Source: an uncultured Mycoplasmatota bacterium (GTDB lineage Bacteria > Bacillota_I > Bacilli_A > RF39 > UBA660). From it: a stretch of 10,964 bases of DNA. Positions 1-5,670 of the stretch are shown piece after piece; the first letter of the stretch is position 1; the number at the start of each line of letters is the position of its first letter. The DNA lies in assembly GCA_947643295.1 (NCBI GenBank), contig CANRVM010000033.1, positions 1 to 10,964 of the forward strand, given 5' to 3'. The notes below the pieces were generated by a model, which ran no database searches, was not told the DNA's origin, and was given only the letters and a program-made list of their open reading frames with translations. A program made the translations under genes and the position numbers.

Positions 1-183
1 TGTACCATCCTCAGAGACTAATTTAGAAATATAAATAATCATATCTCCATTTGGTTGCTTCTCACCCTTTGAATAAACAAAGTATTGATTCATACTATCT
101 TTACTATTTAAATAAGTAACTATTTCTACCTCTTGTTCCTCATTATTTTTAGAAACTATCACTATTTTTTCACTACCATCCAT
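1..183 (-). CDS. DUF1292-like small protein, N-terminal 61 residues (runs off left edge)
   Basis: The gene opens with ATG at 183 and is uninterrupted for exactly 61 codons to the window edge, so the C-terminus is missing. A good Shine-Dalgarno (AGAGGGTGATG) lies just upstream and fixes the start; another ATG seven bases upstream is in a different frame. The visible protein is acidic and beta-rich, with no signal peptide or membrane segment, so it should be cytosolic. The pattern 'YFVYSKGE...GDMIIYISKLVSEDG' resembles the 'YVVY...G.I.IYAS.V..EDG' core of the DUF1292 (YrzB-type) family, small proteins of about 80-110 residues in Firmicutes with no firmly established function. The match is from memory of the family pattern. 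It appears to have its own promoter in the 63-base gap after the membrane redox gene, so it need not belong to that operon. Confidence 0.6.
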   Translation of the reverse strand, partial: MDGSEKIVIVSKNNEEQEVEIVTYLNSKDSMNQYFVYSKGEKQPNGDMIIYISKLVSEDGT

Positions 184-201
184 ATATCATCACCCTCTAT
201 T

Positions 202-230
202 CTTATATCAATTATATAATAAAATTTCAA
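202..230 (-). promoter_or_regulatory. Putative sigma-A promoter of the DUF1292-like gene
   Basis: Minus-strand TTGAAA (225-230), a 17-base spacer and TATAAG (202-207). A TG lies one base before the -10 (TGaTATAAG), making an extended -10. A TATAAT at 211-216 is an alternative -10 but lacks a decent -35 at the right distance. The start codon is about 19 bases downstream of the -10. Confidence 0.5.
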
Positions 231-248
231 ATATTACTAGAGAAATTT
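222..248 (-). terminator. Weak candidate terminator after the membrane thiol-disulfide gene
   Basis: A perfect but A/T-rich 7-bp inverted repeat (AAATTTC / GAAATTT, arms 242-248 and 222-228) with a 13-base loop overlaps the stop codon and is followed by TTATTATAT instead of a clean T-run. It also overlaps the -35 of the next gene. Without G-C pairs the hairpin would be weak, so partial read-through into the DUF1292-like gene is likely. Confidence 0.25.
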
Positions 249-1458
249 AAAAATTAAGCATTAACCACTCAGGTTTTAGTAGTAAAAGGAAGCCAATTAA
301 TAACATAATAAGTCCTCCAACTAGATGCGAATACTTTGTATATTTCGTTGAAAATGCAGTGACTTTCGAAGTTATCATGGCTATTGAAAATATTAAAATA
401 TCATCAATTAAAAAGAAAAAAATATAAATCAAAGTATAGAAAAATGCTCCTAAATTAGATACTTCATTGAGTGCTAAGAGTTGAGTAAAGACAAGAGGAA
501 GACCTGCAGAACAAGCAAGTTCTATTACATTCACACTAATTGCCAAACTAATAACACCAACAAGGGATAAGAATAGGCTTTTCTTTTTTGTAAATTCCTT
601 TATTTTTGCAATTACCTTCTTTCGTTTTTTATCATCTACTACTTCACAACCACTATCTTTACTTATAAAATATCCTTTTAAATTGATGAGTGCTCCTATT
701 AAAGCCACTATTGCAATGATATTACGAAAAATAACAGATGCCATAACACTAATTACAACCTGAAACCAAGATAGCATAATGGCCATATATACAACTGCTG
801 AGGTAAGTAAAAATGTAATCCCTAAAATCCACATTTGTTTTCTGTTCTTATGACCTAAAAGCATACTAATTAAGAATAACAAAATCCACATTGCACAAGG
901 ATTAAAACCATCAATAAAACCAATAATAAATGCAGCTGTTGGCAGGGAAACATTCTTCATATTAATTTTACCAAGCATTGGTACTTTGACAGTAGAGCTT
1001 TCATCTGTTTTTTTATCCTCTTCTAGAAATTGATCAGTTATGCTATCTCCTTCATAAGTTCCATCTTTTATTTGTTTAACATAATCTTTATTATATTTTT
1101 TATTTTCTTGATAAAAATGAATTGCACGCTCAATCTTTGTTTTTGTTGAATCGGAAAAGCCAGATATGACTGTAGAAGAAATGATAGTAAGAGGAACAGA
1201 ATTTGCATTAATATTAAATTTTTGTGCTACTCTTTTCATTAAAAAGGCATTATCTTTGTGATTCCATACTTCATACTTTACTATTTTCAAATTTTCATAC
1301 TTTTTTTCAAGTTTTTCCAAATATTTCTCTTCTTCTTTACAATGAGGACATTCATTCCCATGAAAAAAATATATTTTTACTGGTTCTTTTGCAGAAACAT
1401 TAGAAAAAATCATAAAAGTAATAAGAATTGTGAATAAATACTGAATTAATTTTTTCAT
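247..1458 (-). CDS. Membrane thiol-disulfide carrier: exported thioredoxin-like domain fused to CcdA/DsbD-like domain
   Basis: 403 residues. Residues 1-23 form a signal peptide or anchor (MKK, hydrophobic stretch, SNVSA). Residues 27-115 are a thioredoxin/glutaredoxin-like domain with redox motif CPHC (C37, C40) and the cis-proline motif NSVPLT (P89), predicted to sit outside the membrane. After a charged linker (about 118-160), residues 171-397 hold about six membrane segments with the two intramembrane cysteines expected of CcdA/DsbD carriers: C188 in GFNPCAMW and C316 in IELACSAGLP. The family shuttles reducing equivalents from cytosolic thioredoxin to extracytoplasmic thiols. Here the external acceptor domain is N-terminal, unlike DsbD, whose gamma domain is C-terminal. 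An additional cysteine, C271, lies in a lysine-rich loop. The ATG overlaps the TGA of the upstream thioredoxin gene (ATGA), indicating translational coupling; that protein is the likely electron donor. Direction of electron flow and client are inferred. Confidence 0.85.
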   Translation of the reverse strand: MKKLIQYLFTILITFMIFSNVSAKEPVKIYFFHGNECPHCKEEEKYLEKLEKKYENLKIVKYEVWNHKDNAFLMKRVAQKFNINANSVPLTIISSTVISGFSDSTKTKIERAIHFYQENKKYNKDYVKQIKDGTYEGDSITDQFLEEDKKTDESSTVKVPMLGKINMKNVSLPTAAFIIGFIDGFNPCAMWILLFLISMLLGHKNRKQMWILGITFLLTSAVVYMAIMLSWFQVVISVMASVIFRNIIAIVALIGALINLKGYFISKDSGCEVVDDKKRKKVIAKIKEFTKKKSLFLSLVGVISLAISVNVIELACSAGLPLVFTQLLALNEVSNLGAFFYTLIYIFFFLIDDILIFSIAMITSKVTAFSTKYTKYSHLVGGLIMLLIGFLLLLKPEWLMLNF

Positions 1459-1721
1459 ACTTTCTCTTCCACTTCCTTTATAATAGAAAGTAATTCACTT
1501 ATTGTTTTCTCACCAACGATACGTTTAACTTCCTTATTTTCTTTATAAAAGATAAATACTGGTAAAACATCTCCAACTTCATATTTTGTTACATCTTCTT
1601 CATTCATATCGATATCTAAAGAAACTGTTTCTATCCTTTTTTCTTTTAAAACTTCATCCCATCTTTTATTCATAATTAGACATGCACTACACCATAATGC
1701 GGTTATTTTAACTACCTTCAC
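1455..1721 (-). CDS. Small cytosolic thioredoxin-family protein (CSAC active site)
   Basis: 88 residues, shorter than the ~105 of classical thioredoxin. It keeps the fold's landmarks: strand 'KVVKITALW', redox motif WCSAC (C11, C14), 'VSLDID' strand, and cis-proline motif DVLPVFIFY (P54) followed by a strand and a C-terminal helix. With no signal peptide it should act in the cytosol. The start is GTG at 1721, inside the last codons of the cysteine desulfurase gene (14-base overlap), served by AAGGAG ten bases upstream. The stop TGA overlaps the ATG of the membrane carrier gene. Placement between a desulfurase and a CcdA-like carrier suggests two jobs, both inferred: feeding electrons to the intramembrane cysteine pair, and possibly reducing the desulfurase persulfide. 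CSAC differs from the canonical CGPC, so redox potential and specificity probably differ from housekeeping thioredoxin. Confidence 0.8.
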   Translation of the reverse strand: MKVVKITALWCSACLIMNKRWDEVLKEKRIETVSLDIDMNEEDVTKYEVGDVLPVFIFYKENKEVKRIVGEKTISELLSIIKEVEEKV

Positions 1722-2838
1722 TAAAATCTAACTCCTTCATTTTCTTTTGAAATATTTCTAAGAATTTCGTTAACTCATCTTTTGTTGTCAGATAACTAAG
1801 ACTAATTCTAAGACTATTTTCTGCATAAGATTTCTTTTTTGTAAAATCAAGGATAGCTTGTGAATAATTACCACTTGAACATGCCGTTTGTGTTGAAATA
1901 TAAATATCTTCCTCTTCTAATGCGTGAAGCATCACTTCTGATTTAATATTTTCTATACTAATATTTAAAATATAAGGACTACAGTAAGAATTACTATTGA
2001 TATGAACTCCTTTTATATTTTGTATGTTTTCTTTTAAATACTCATTTAACATTTTTACTTCTTTCCATCTTTTTTGACTATCCACAAAAACTAATCTTAA
2101 GGCTTTGGCAAGTGATGCAATTAAAGCAACTGCAGGTGTACCACTTCGATAAACTGTTGTCGATTTACCACCATTAATGATTGGTTCTAAAGCGATATTT
2201 TCTTTTTTTATTAAACAGCCTACTCCCTTTAGTCCATAAAATTTTTGAGCAGAGAAACTAATTAAATCTACATTTTTTAAACTCATTTCTAGCTTACCTA
2301 TAGATTGTGTCATATCACTATGAAATATAATCTTAGGGTAATCTTTTAAAAAATTTCCAATCTCTTCTATGTTTTGAATAAGTCCTATCTCACTATTTAC
2401 CGAACAAATCGATACTAGAATAGTATCTTCTCTCATTACTTTTTTTAAATTATCAATAGTAACCAACCCATTCTCATCTAATTCCACAAAATCAACATCA
2501 TATCCATATCTTGTAAGAAAAGAAATAGGTGCTGTTACAGAAGAATGTTCCAGTCTAGTGGTAATAATATGTTTTCCTCTATTTTTATACTTTTCACATA
2601 CTCCTTTGATAGCAAGATTATTTGCCTCAGTTGCTCCACTTGTATAAATAATTTCTTTTTCCTTCACACCTAAAAGAGAAGCAATTTGTTTTGTAGAAGC
2701 TTCTATTAGTCTTTTAGAATCCACTCCTAGTTTATGAAGAGAATTCGGATTTCCAATATAATCTCTTGTTACTTTGATAAATGTATCTAATACTTCCTCA
2801 TTCACAGGAGTTGTCGCTGAGTAATCTAAATATATCAT
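1708..2838 (-). CDS. Cysteine desulfurase (NifS/IscS type, PLP-dependent)
   Basis: 376 residues, a normal length. Class V aminotransferase-fold enzymes of this type convert L-cysteine to L-alanine and leave a persulfide sulfur for Fe-S clusters or thiolated tRNA and cofactors. Visible signatures: N-terminal IYLDYSATTP; TSGATEANN (67-74) for cofactor phosphate binding; stacking histidine H98 in RLEHSS; HSDMTQSIGK (173-182) with D175 and Q178; Schiff-base lysine K199 in SFSAQKFYGLKG; and catalytic C320 in STQTACSSG, where many relatives have S-x-G-S-A-C. RISLSYLTTKDE near the C-terminus matches the usual R-x-S end motif. The ATG at 2838 follows AAGGTGG. It is the first gene of an operon with overlapping thioredoxin and membrane thiol-carrier genes; no iscU/sufU, thiI or mnmA is in the window, so the sulfur acceptor is unknown. 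The gene could be called nifS, iscS or a tRNA-thiolation paralogue; sequence alone does not decide. Confidence 0.9.
   Translation of the reverse strand: MIYLDYSATTPVNEEVLDTFIKVTRDYIGNPNSLHKLGVDSKRLIEASTKQIASLLGVKEKEIIYTSGATEANNLAIKGVCEKYKNRGKHIITTRLEHSSVTAPISFLTRYGYDVDFVELDENGLVTIDNLKKVMREDTILVSICSVNSEIGLIQNIEEIGNFLKDYPKIIFHSDMTQSIGKLEMSLKNVDLISFSAQKFYGLKGVGCLIKKENIALEPIINGGKSTTVYRSGTPAVALIASLAKALRLVFVDSQKRWKEVKMLNEYLKENIQNIKGVHINSNSYCSPYILNISIENIKSEVMLHALEEEDIYISTQTACSSGNYSQAILDFTKKKSYAENSLRISLSYLTTKDELTKFLEIFQKKMKELDFSEGS
1732..1737 (-). promoter_or_regulatory. Ribosome binding site of the thioredoxin gene, inside the desulfurase 3' end
   Basis: AAGGAG on the minus strand, ten bases ahead of the GTG at 1721 and within the codons for the last ten desulfurase residues. 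It supports GTG as the true start and implies translation is coupled to the upstream gene. Confidence 0.6.
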
Positions 2839-2869
2839 GTTACCACCTTCTTTTATTTATTTTATCATA

Positions 2870-2897
2870 ATTATAAAGATTGATAAACCTCTTCCAA
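2870..2897 (-). promoter_or_regulatory. Sigma-A promoter of the desulfurase-thioredoxin-carrier operon
   Basis: Minus-strand TTGGAA (2892-2897), a 16-base spacer and a perfect TATAAT (2870-2875), immediately downstream of the dut terminator. The predicted transcript starts near 2863, leaving a leader of about 25 bases that carries the AAGGTGG ribosome binding site. The -10 region shares a 15-base identical stretch with the surface-protein promoter. Confidence 0.65.
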
Positions 2898-2899
2898 AG

Positions 2900-2921
2900 A
2901 AAAAAATGCCATTAGGCACTT
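2900..2921 (-). terminator. Rho-independent terminator of dut
   Basis: On the minus strand AAGTGCC, loop TAAT, GGCATTT form a 7-bp stem (arms 2915-2921 and 2904-2910, one G-T pair), running into a seven-base T-run (2906-2900). The 5' arm begins inside the dut stop codon. It cleanly separates dut from the downstream operon. Confidence 0.85.
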
Positions 2922-3378
2922 AATTTTTATCAGTAGAACCAAAGCCGCCAGTACGAATACCTTCTGCTTGATCATCATCTACTAATAGATACTTCATAAA
3001 TATAATTTGACCAATTGCATCTCCTTTTTTGATTACAATATCTTTATCTGTCGTATTATAATATTGAAAGAAGAAATGCCCATCATTACTTTCATTTTCA
3101 TAGTAATCGGCATCGATTATTCCAATTCCATTTGCCATTAATAATCCTTTTTTAGGACCACTACTACGATTTACCAACATATACCATTCATCGTCTGCAC
3201 AATAAGCCTTTAATCCTGTTGGTATAAGAGTTGGCTTCATTCCTGGTTGAAATACAGGAATCACGGTATCTTCTGCTGCTTCTACATCATAAGCTGCTGC
3301 TCTTTTTGTCTTTCTAATAGGGAGGTTAATTTCTTTATCTTCCCATCCTTTTGCTATTTCAAATCCTCTTGTTCTCAT
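2920..3378 (-). CDS. dut: dUTP diphosphatase (dUTPase)
   Basis: 152 residues, typical for the trimeric all-beta dUTPases that hydrolyse dUTP to dUMP and pyrophosphate, keeping uracil out of DNA and supplying dTMP synthesis. All five family motifs are visible in order: motif 1 AAYDVEA (D31); motif 2 NRSSGPKKG (R71, S72, S73); motif 3 NGIGIIDADYY with the water-activating Asp around residue 89; motif 4 KKGDAIGQ (118-124); and the glycine-rich C-terminal motif 5 RTGGFGST (142-149), which closes over the nucleotide. The acidic, aromatic stretch after motif 3 (YYENESNDGHFFFQ) is a longer loop of the kind I recall in Lactobacillus-type enzymes. The ATG at 3378 follows AAGGAGAG. Its own promoter and a terminator overlapping its stop make it a likely single-gene transcript, apart from possible read-through from tex. 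Confidence 0.93.
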   Translation of the reverse strand: MRTRGFEIAKGWEDKEINLPIRKTKRAAAYDVEAAEDTVIPVFQPGMKPTLIPTGLKAYCADDEWYMLVNRSSGPKKGLLMANGIGIIDADYYENESNDGHFFFQYYNTTDKDIVIKKGDAIGQIIFMKYLLVDDDQAEGIRTGGFGSTDKN

Positions 3379-3397
3379 TTACTACTCTCCTTCTTTT

Positions 3398-3412
3398 TTG
3401 ATATGATTTCAA
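3398..3412. promoter_or_regulatory. Near-palindrome at the predicted dut transcription start
   Basis: The minus strand reads TTGAAATCATATCAA; it matches its own reverse complement at most positions (TTGA...TCAA ends). It lies between the predicted -10 and the ribosome binding site of dut, where a repressor operator could sit. Such short A/T palindromes also occur by chance. Confidence 0.2.
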
Positions 3413-3419
3413 CATATTA

Positions 3420-3448
3420 AGAATATCACAAATTCAGATTCTTATCAA
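3420..3448 (-). promoter_or_regulatory. Putative promoter of dut
   Basis: Minus-strand TTGATA (3443-3448), a 17-base spacer and TATTCT (3420-3425) preceded by TGa, an extended -10. The -35 begins at the base following the tex stop codon. No convincing terminator follows tex, so dut may be read both from this promoter and from tex. Confidence 0.45.
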
Positions 3449-5602
3449 TTATCTTTCTAGTAAACTTAAGCTTACTTTTTCTTTTTCTACGGATATATCA
3501 TCTACATAACAATCCACAATATCTCCAACTGAAAATAAATCAGATGGATGCTTAATAAAATCTTTACTTAATTTCGATATGTGAGCAAGACCATCATTAT
3601 GAAGTCCAATATCAATAAAAAGCCCAAAGTCCACAACATTACGAACCGTTCCTTGCAACTTTTCTCCAACATGTAAATCTTCAATATGTAAAACATCACT
3701 TTTTAAGATTGGTTTTGGCATTTCATCTCTTGGATCTCTTTCTGGGGAAATTAAAGCTTTTACAATATCTTCTAAAGTATAGTTATCAATTTCTAATGCT
3801 TCACTTGCCTTTGTAATATTTAAGTTCTTGATTTTTTCTTTTAAATCTTCACTACCAATATCTTTAGTACTTAATCCTAAACTAGCTAATAATTTAATTG
3901 TTGCTTCATAACTTTCTGGATGAATTGAAGTTTTATCTAGTTCATTTTCTCCATCTAGTATTCGAATAAATCCAATTGATTGTTCATAAATCTTTGATGT
4001 AATTCCTTTTAACTTTTTAATTTCTTCACGATTTTTAAATTTCCCATTATCATTGCGAAAAGTAAGTAAAGCATCAATTGCTCTTTTTGTAAGACCCGAT
4101 ACATAAGAAAGTAGACTACTGGAAGCCGTATTAATATTTACTCCTACTGAATTAACACATTTTTCCACAACAAAATTTAAAGATTCATCTAATTTTTTTG
4201 CTGTGACATCATGCTGATATAACCCTACCCCAATACTTTTTGGGTCTATTTTAACAAGTTCTGATAAAGAGTCTTGTAACCTTCTTCCAATACTGATGGC
4301 ACTTCTTTTTTCTACTGTTAAATCGGGAAACTCTTCTATTGCAAGTTTTGATGCTGAATAAACAGAAGCTCCTGCTTCACTAACAATAATATAAGAGACG
4401 TTTCTTTTGGCATCCTTAATTACATCAGCAATGAAGGCTTCACTCTCACGAGAGGCTGTTCCATTTCCTATCGCAATAATATCAATTTGGTATTTATCAA
4501 TTAATTCTAAAACTTTCTTTTTCGATTCTTCTATTTTATTATGAGGCTCTGTTGGATAAATAACTGCGATTTCTAAAGGTTTTCCTGTTTTATCAAGAAC
4601 TGCCAATTTACAACCAGTACGAAAAGCTGGATCAAAACCTAGCACTACTTTCTCTTTCATAGGAGGAGTTAGTAAAAGATTTTCTACATTCGTTGCAAAA
4701 TTCTCAATTGAAACTTCTTCTGCTACTTCTTTTAATTCGGAACGGATTTCTCTTTCCACACTAGGTAGTATTAATCTTTTTAAGGAATCTACAATGGACG
4801 ACTTTACAACATCCACTATAAAACTATCTTTATTTTTGATTAGTTTCTTTTCTAAGAATTCAATAATTCTATCCGTATCATAATCGATATTAACTGATAG
4901 AACACCTTCTTTTTCTCCTCGATTCATTGCCATAATTCGATGAGGTTTTGCATATTTTACTACTTCTTGATAATCATAATACATTTCATACGTTTTACTT
5001 ACATCTTTTTCTTCTGCCTTTTTCTTTAATTTGGATACTAAAGCACCATTTTTATAGATAAAATTTCGAATATATTTACGGTAATAGGCATTATCACTAA
5101 TCCATTCTGCAATAATATAGCTTGCTCCTGTTATTGCCTCTTCTGTTGTTTTAACAGTATCGTTTAGGAAAGGAGTTGCTAAATTTTCTAAGCTACCATT
5201 TACTGGAAAAGACATCATTTTCTTAGCAAGTGGTTCTAAGCCATTTTTAATTGCTTCTGTTGCTTTTGTTTTTTTCTTTTCTTTATATGGACGATATAAA
5301 TCCTCTACTTCCACTAATTTTCCACAAGAAAGAATGGATGTTTTCAACTCTTCCGTAAGAAGTCCTTTTTCATCTATTAATCTAATAACATCTTCTTTTC
5401 TTTTTAATAGATTTTCCTGATATTCATATACTTCATTAATTTTACGTATTACCTCTTCATCTAAAGCACCTGTTGCTTCCTTTCTGTAACGGGCGATGAA
5501 AGGAATCGTATTTCCTTCACTTAATAATGTAAGTACCACTTCTACTTGTTTCATACTGATATTTAAATCTTTACTAATTTCCGATATTATTAATTCATTC
5601 AT
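3449..5602 (-). CDS. tex: Tex-family transcription accessory / S1 RNA-binding protein
   Basis: 717 residues, the usual Tex length (YdcI in B. subtilis). Domains in order: helical Tex N-terminal region (about 1-190) opening with the recognisable 'NTIPFIARYRKEATGALDE' block; YqgF-like RNase H-fold domain (about 318-440) starting VVLGFDPAFRTGCKLAV and containing IAIGNGTASRE; helix-hairpin-helix segment (about 480-550; NSVGVNINTASSSLLSYVSGL, then LKGITSKIYEQSIGFIRI); and a C-terminal S1 domain (about 644-717; GTVRNVVDFGLFIDIG, then HISKLS). Tex proteins bind nucleic acid through S1 and associate with transcription or RNA quality control; the family's exact biochemical role is unsettled. The YqgF domain is generally thought catalytically inactive in Tex. 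The ATG at 5602 is preceded by GAGGTG. It follows the surface-protein terminator, so it should start a new transcript. Confidence 0.95.
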   Translation of the reverse strand: MNELIISEISKDLNISMKQVEVVLTLLSEGNTIPFIARYRKEATGALDEEVIRKINEVYEYQENLLKRKEDVIRLIDEKGLLTEELKTSILSCGKLVEVEDLYRPYKEKKKTKATEAIKNGLEPLAKKMMSFPVNGSLENLATPFLNDTVKTTEEAITGASYIIAEWISDNAYYRKYIRNFIYKNGALVSKLKKKAEEKDVSKTYEMYYDYQEVVKYAKPHRIMAMNRGEKEGVLSVNIDYDTDRIIEFLEKKLIKNKDSFIVDVVKSSIVDSLKRLILPSVEREIRSELKEVAEEVSIENFATNVENLLLTPPMKEKVVLGFDPAFRTGCKLAVLDKTGKPLEIAVIYPTEPHNKIEESKKKVLELIDKYQIDIIAIGNGTASRESEAFIADVIKDAKRNVSYIIVSEAGASVYSASKLAIEEFPDLTVEKRSAISIGRRLQDSLSELVKIDPKSIGVGLYQHDVTAKKLDESLNFVVEKCVNSVGVNINTASSSLLSYVSGLTKRAIDALLTFRNDNGKFKNREEIKKLKGITSKIYEQSIGFIRILDGENELDKTSIHPESYEATIKLLASLGLSTKDIGSEDLKEKIKNLNITKASEALEIDNYTLEDIVKALISPERDPRDEMPKPILKSDVLHIEDLHVGEKLQGTVRNVVDFGLFIDIGLHNDGLAHISKLSKDFIKHPSDLFSVGDIVDCYVDDISVEKEKVSLSLLER

Positions 5603-5619
5603 TTTTACACCTCATACCT

Positions 5620-5648
5620 ATGATACCAAAATAAAAAGCCAATGAAAA
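5620..5648 (-). promoter_or_regulatory. Tentative promoter of tex
   Basis: Minus-strand TGg-TATCAT (-10 at 5620-5625, extended) with a weak TTTTCA (5643-5648) 17 bases upstream. The predicted start would leave a leader of only about ten bases, beginning essentially at the ribosome binding site. The -35 lies inside the preceding terminator loop. Some tex transcription may instead be read-through. Confidence 0.3.
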
Positions 5649-5661
5649 GTATTGACTTTTT
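5633..5661 (-). terminator. Rho-independent terminator of the surface-protein gene
   Basis: Minus-strand AAAAAGTCAAT, loop ACTTTTC, ATTGGCTTTTT form an 11-bp stem (arms 5651-5661 and 5633-5643, one G-T pair) followed by ATTTT, ten bases after the surface-protein stop codon. The A-run on the other side means it could also work on the plus strand, but no plus-strand gene needs it. Confidence 0.8.
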
Positions 5662-5670
5662 TCTAATTTG

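Noticed and set aside
1455..1458. Possible use of TGA as tryptophan (Mycoplasma code), which would fuse the thioredoxin to a downstream frame
   Set aside because: Tryptophans in all the genes checked are TGG, and the TGA sits exactly in a classic ATGA stop-start overlap, so TGA is a stop here.
3029..3110. Apparent insertion between dUTPase motifs 3 and 4
   Set aside because: It looked unusual against short dUTPases, but I recall the same extended acidic/aromatic loop in Lactobacillus-type Dut proteins. All five motifs are intact, so it is an ordinary family variant.
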